A stretch of DNA of 6,320 bases from Solirubrobacterales bacterium (GTDB taxonomy: Bacteria > Actinomycetota > Thermoleophilia > Solirubrobacterales > Solirubrobacteraceae), in the NCBI GenBank assembly GCA_017354065.1, contig JAFMRN010000146.1, positions 1 through 6,320 of the forward strand, written 5' to 3'. A program made the position numbers and the translations under genes. Shown here in pieces: positions 4,572 through 6,320 of this stretch (its first letter is position 1; every line of letters begins with the position of its first letter). A model generated the notes under the pieces. It did no database searches and was not told the DNA's origin. It worked only from the letters and a program-made list of their open reading frames with translations.

Positions 4572-6020
4572 ATGACCGGTCCGCTGACGCTCGGCACGGC
4601 CGGTCACATCGATCACGGCAAGACGACGCTGGTACGGGCGCTGACCGGCGTCGACACGGACCGCCTGCCGGGAGAGCGTGAACGCGGGATCTCGATCGAG
4701 CTGGGCTATGCGCCGCTGTGGCTGCCGTCCGGGCGGAGGCTGTCATTGGTCGACGTCCCCGGGCACGAGCGGTTCGTGCGGACGATGGTCGCGGGCGCGT
4801 CGGGGATCGATCTGTACCTGATGGTCGTGGCTGCCGATGACGGGGTGATGCCCCAGACCGTGGAGCACGCCGCGGTGCTGCGCGCACTTGATGTGCGCGC
4901 CGGCGTGGTGGCGATCACCAAGGCTGATCTCGCCGACCCAAGCCGCGCCGAGCAGGAAGCGCGGGCGCTGCTGCCCGACGCCGACGCGGTGGTCACAGCT
5001 GGGGTGGCCGCGGTGGCAGACGCGCTGGAAAGTGTCGCGGCGAGGCTCGGCACCCGGGCCGAGCTGGGCGGTGAGCCGCGCCTCCACGTCGACAGGTCCT
5101 TCACCGTGACCGGGCTCGGGCCGGTGGTCACCGGCACCCTCTGGTCCGGGACGCTGCGCGTCGGTGACACGCTGGCGTTGTTGCCCGGCCCGCGCAGCGT
5201 GCGGGTGCGCGGGCTCCAGGTCCACGACGAGCCCCAGAGCGAGGTGCCTGCCGGCCAGCGTGTCGCGGTCAACCTCGCTGGCGTGCGTGCACGCGAGGTC
5301 GCACGTGGGGACGTGCTGACGACACCGGGCAGCGTGACTGAGACGACCGTCCTGGACTGCGAGCTGGCGCTGGCGGACGGCGTCTCCCACGGTGAGCGCG
5401 TCCAGGTCCACCACGGCACGCGCGACACGCCCGGGCGGCTGTGTGATCTGGGTGGCGGCCTGTGGCAGCTGCGGCTGGAGAAGCCGGTCCTGGCAGCCGA
5501 CGGCGACCGCGTCGTGGTGCGCAGGCTGTCCCCGCCCGACACGCTCGGCGGCGGCCGGATCCTCGATGCATCCGCAAAGCGTCACGGTCGACGCCCGGAA
5601 ATACTGGCGCGCCTGCGGGGCGAGCAGCCGCTGCCCGAGCCGGAGAAGCCCGAGCCGGTCAGCTTCGAAGCTAAGCCGGATCCCGCCGAGGTCAACCATG
5701 TGCTGGCGGCGCTGACAGATGCCGGCCTGGCCCTGCTGAACGCGGCAACGCTGTCAGCAACGGAAGCACAAGCACTGGCGGCACTCCGCGCCGACGGACA
5801 GGCGGTGCGGATCAGCGGCCAGCTGTACGCGCAAGCAACGCTTGCGGCGGAGGTGCGAGCGAAAATCGTGAGCTTGATCAAGACGAACGGCTCAACATCA
5901 CTGGCGGAAGTGCGCGACGCGCTGGGCACCGGCCGCAAGACCGCACAGGCATTTCTCGAGCACCTGGACACTGAGCGGCTCACCCGCCGCCAGCCTGATG
6001 ATCGCCGGGTGCTGCGCTGA
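4572..6020 (+). CDS. selB: Selenocysteine-specific elongation factor SelB (short form)
   Basis: SelB is a GTPase that brings Sec-tRNA-Sec to UGA codons marked by a SECIS hairpin. The protein has 482 residues against 614 in E. coli. The GTPase domain has G1 GHIDHGKT (11-18), G2 RGISIELGYA (38-47), G3 DVPGH (61-65) and G4 TKAD (116-119); the usual SAK-type G5 is reduced to about VVTAG (140-144). EF-Tu-like beta domains follow from RLHVDRSFTVTGLGPVVTGT (170-189) to GGGRILD (326-332). A Pro/Glu-rich linker (352-363) leads to about 110 residues, enough for two winged helices; LGTGRKTAQAFLEHLD (452-467) is the SECIS-binding C-terminal unit. ATG 4572 is chosen because the homology starts there and the tRNA occupies the DNA upstream, though the frame is open further back. 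No Shine-Dalgarno is present. It ends in TGATG, overlapping selA by one base. Confidence 0.96.
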   Translation: MTGPLTLGTAGHIDHGKTTLVRALTGVDTDRLPGERERGISIELGYAPLWLPSGRRLSLVDVPGHERFVRTMVAGASGIDLYLMVVAADDGVMPQTVEHAAVLRALDVRAGVVAITKADLADPSRAEQEARALLPDADAVVTAGVAAVADALESVAARLGTRAELGGEPRLHVDRSFTVTGLGPVVTGTLWSGTLRVGDTLALLPGPRSVRVRGLQVHDEPQSEVPAGQRVAVNLAGVRAREVARGDVLTTPGSVTETTVLDCELALADGVSHGERVQVHHGTRDTPGRLCDLGGGLWQLRLEKPVLAADGDRVVVRRLSPPDTLGGGRILDASAKRHGRRPEILARLRGEQPLPEPEKPEPVSFEAKPDPAEVNHVLAALTDAGLALLNAATLSATEAQALAALRADGQAVRISGQLYAQATLAAEVRAKIVSLIKTNGSTSLAEVRDALGTGRKTAQAFLEHLDTERLTRRQPDDRRVLR

Positions 6021-6320
6021 TGGATCCGAGACTGCGCGCGCTCCCGGCCGTCGATCAGCTTGCCGCGCAACTGCTGGACGGTCACAGCTTGGCGGAAGCC
6101 ACAAGCGTCGCCCGCAGCGTGCTGGAGGCGCGCCGTAAGGAACTATTGGGCGGCGCGACAGATGACGCGGACCTGCTGGCGCGCGCCAGAGACCAGCTAC
6201 ACGGCGGCCCGCGCCGCGTGCTGAACGGCACCGGCGTGATCATCCACACCAACCTCGGGCGGGCGCCGCTGCCGGAGTCCGCGGTGCAAGCGCTCAGCAC
6301 CACCGCGGGGGGCTATGCGG
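6020..6320 (+). CDS. selA: L-seryl-tRNA(Sec) selenium transferase (N-terminal part)
   Basis: SelA is the PLP enzyme that converts Ser-tRNA-Sec to Sec-tRNA-Sec with selenophosphate. Only the first 100 residues lie in the window. MDPRLRALPAVDQLAAQLL (1-19) and the helix to about 42 match the SelA N-terminal domain that grips tRNA-Sec (E. coli: LPAIDRLL). RRVLNGTGVIIHTNLGRAPL (65-84) is the strongly conserved NLTG..LHTNLGRA block at the start of the catalytic domain. The PLP lysine is beyond the right edge. The ATG shares one base with the selB TGA (TGATG), and no clear Shine-Dalgarno is seen, so its translation is probably coupled to the end of selB. Confidence 0.95.
   Translation, partial: MDPRLRALPAVDQLAAQLLDGHSLAEATSVARSVLEARRKELLGGATDDADLLARARDQLHGGPRRVLNGTGVIIHTNLGRAPLPESAVQALSTTAGGYA

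Noticed and set aside
4706..5699. Two long minus-strand open frames opposite selB
   Set aside because: Low-complexity products with no recognisable motif, wholly covered by the well-supported selB.
1..6320. CRISPR array, insertion sequence or phage attachment at the tRNA gene
   Set aside because: No regularly spaced repeats, no transposase or integrase, and the tRNA 3' end runs straight into selB with no duplicated tRNA fragment seen.

Overview
The window is GC-rich (about two thirds GC by eye) and looks like an actinobacterial chromosome. The reasons are a NucS/EndoMS mismatch endonuclease (a family of actinobacteria and some archaea), a TPR_5-type protein, and several genes that appear to start without a leader just after TAGGCT-like -10 boxes. 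A deep-branching class such as Thermoleophilia (Solirubrobacterales) would fit; that is an impression from gene style, not a proven assignment.

Left half, minus strand: the 5' part of an exported coiled-coil protein of the PcsB/murein-hydrolase-activator type (runs off the left edge), an untranslated stretch of 284 bases with competing inverted repeats and a perfect 16-bp palindrome, then, reading leftward from position 2542, a probable operon: RidA-family protein, small TPR protein (overlapping by 11 bases) and nucS. A roughly 100-base divergent promoter region separates these from the plus-strand genes.

Right half, plus strand: a 73-residue two-helix membrane protein and an overlapping GNAT acetyltransferase, a 103-base gap with a cluster of GCACRAA/TTYGTGC half-sites, and then a compact selenocysteine cassette, selD - tRNA-Sec (selC) - selB - selA (selA cut by the right edge). 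SelD makes selenophosphate from selenide and ATP; SelA uses it to convert Ser-tRNA-Sec to Sec-tRNA-Sec; SelB carries that tRNA to in-frame UGA codons marked by a SECIS hairpin. Only SerRS and the selenoprotein targets are absent from the window.

The most notable feature is the packing of this cassette. The tRNA-Sec lies inside the operon with 5 bases between the selD stop and the tRNA 5' end, and 4 bases between the tRNA 3' end and the selB ATG. selB has no Shine-Dalgarno site outside the tRNA, so tRNA maturation should release an almost leaderless selB message. The selB-selA junction is a one-base TGATG overlap. SelB is also short (482 residues), apparently keeping only two C-terminal winged-helix units.
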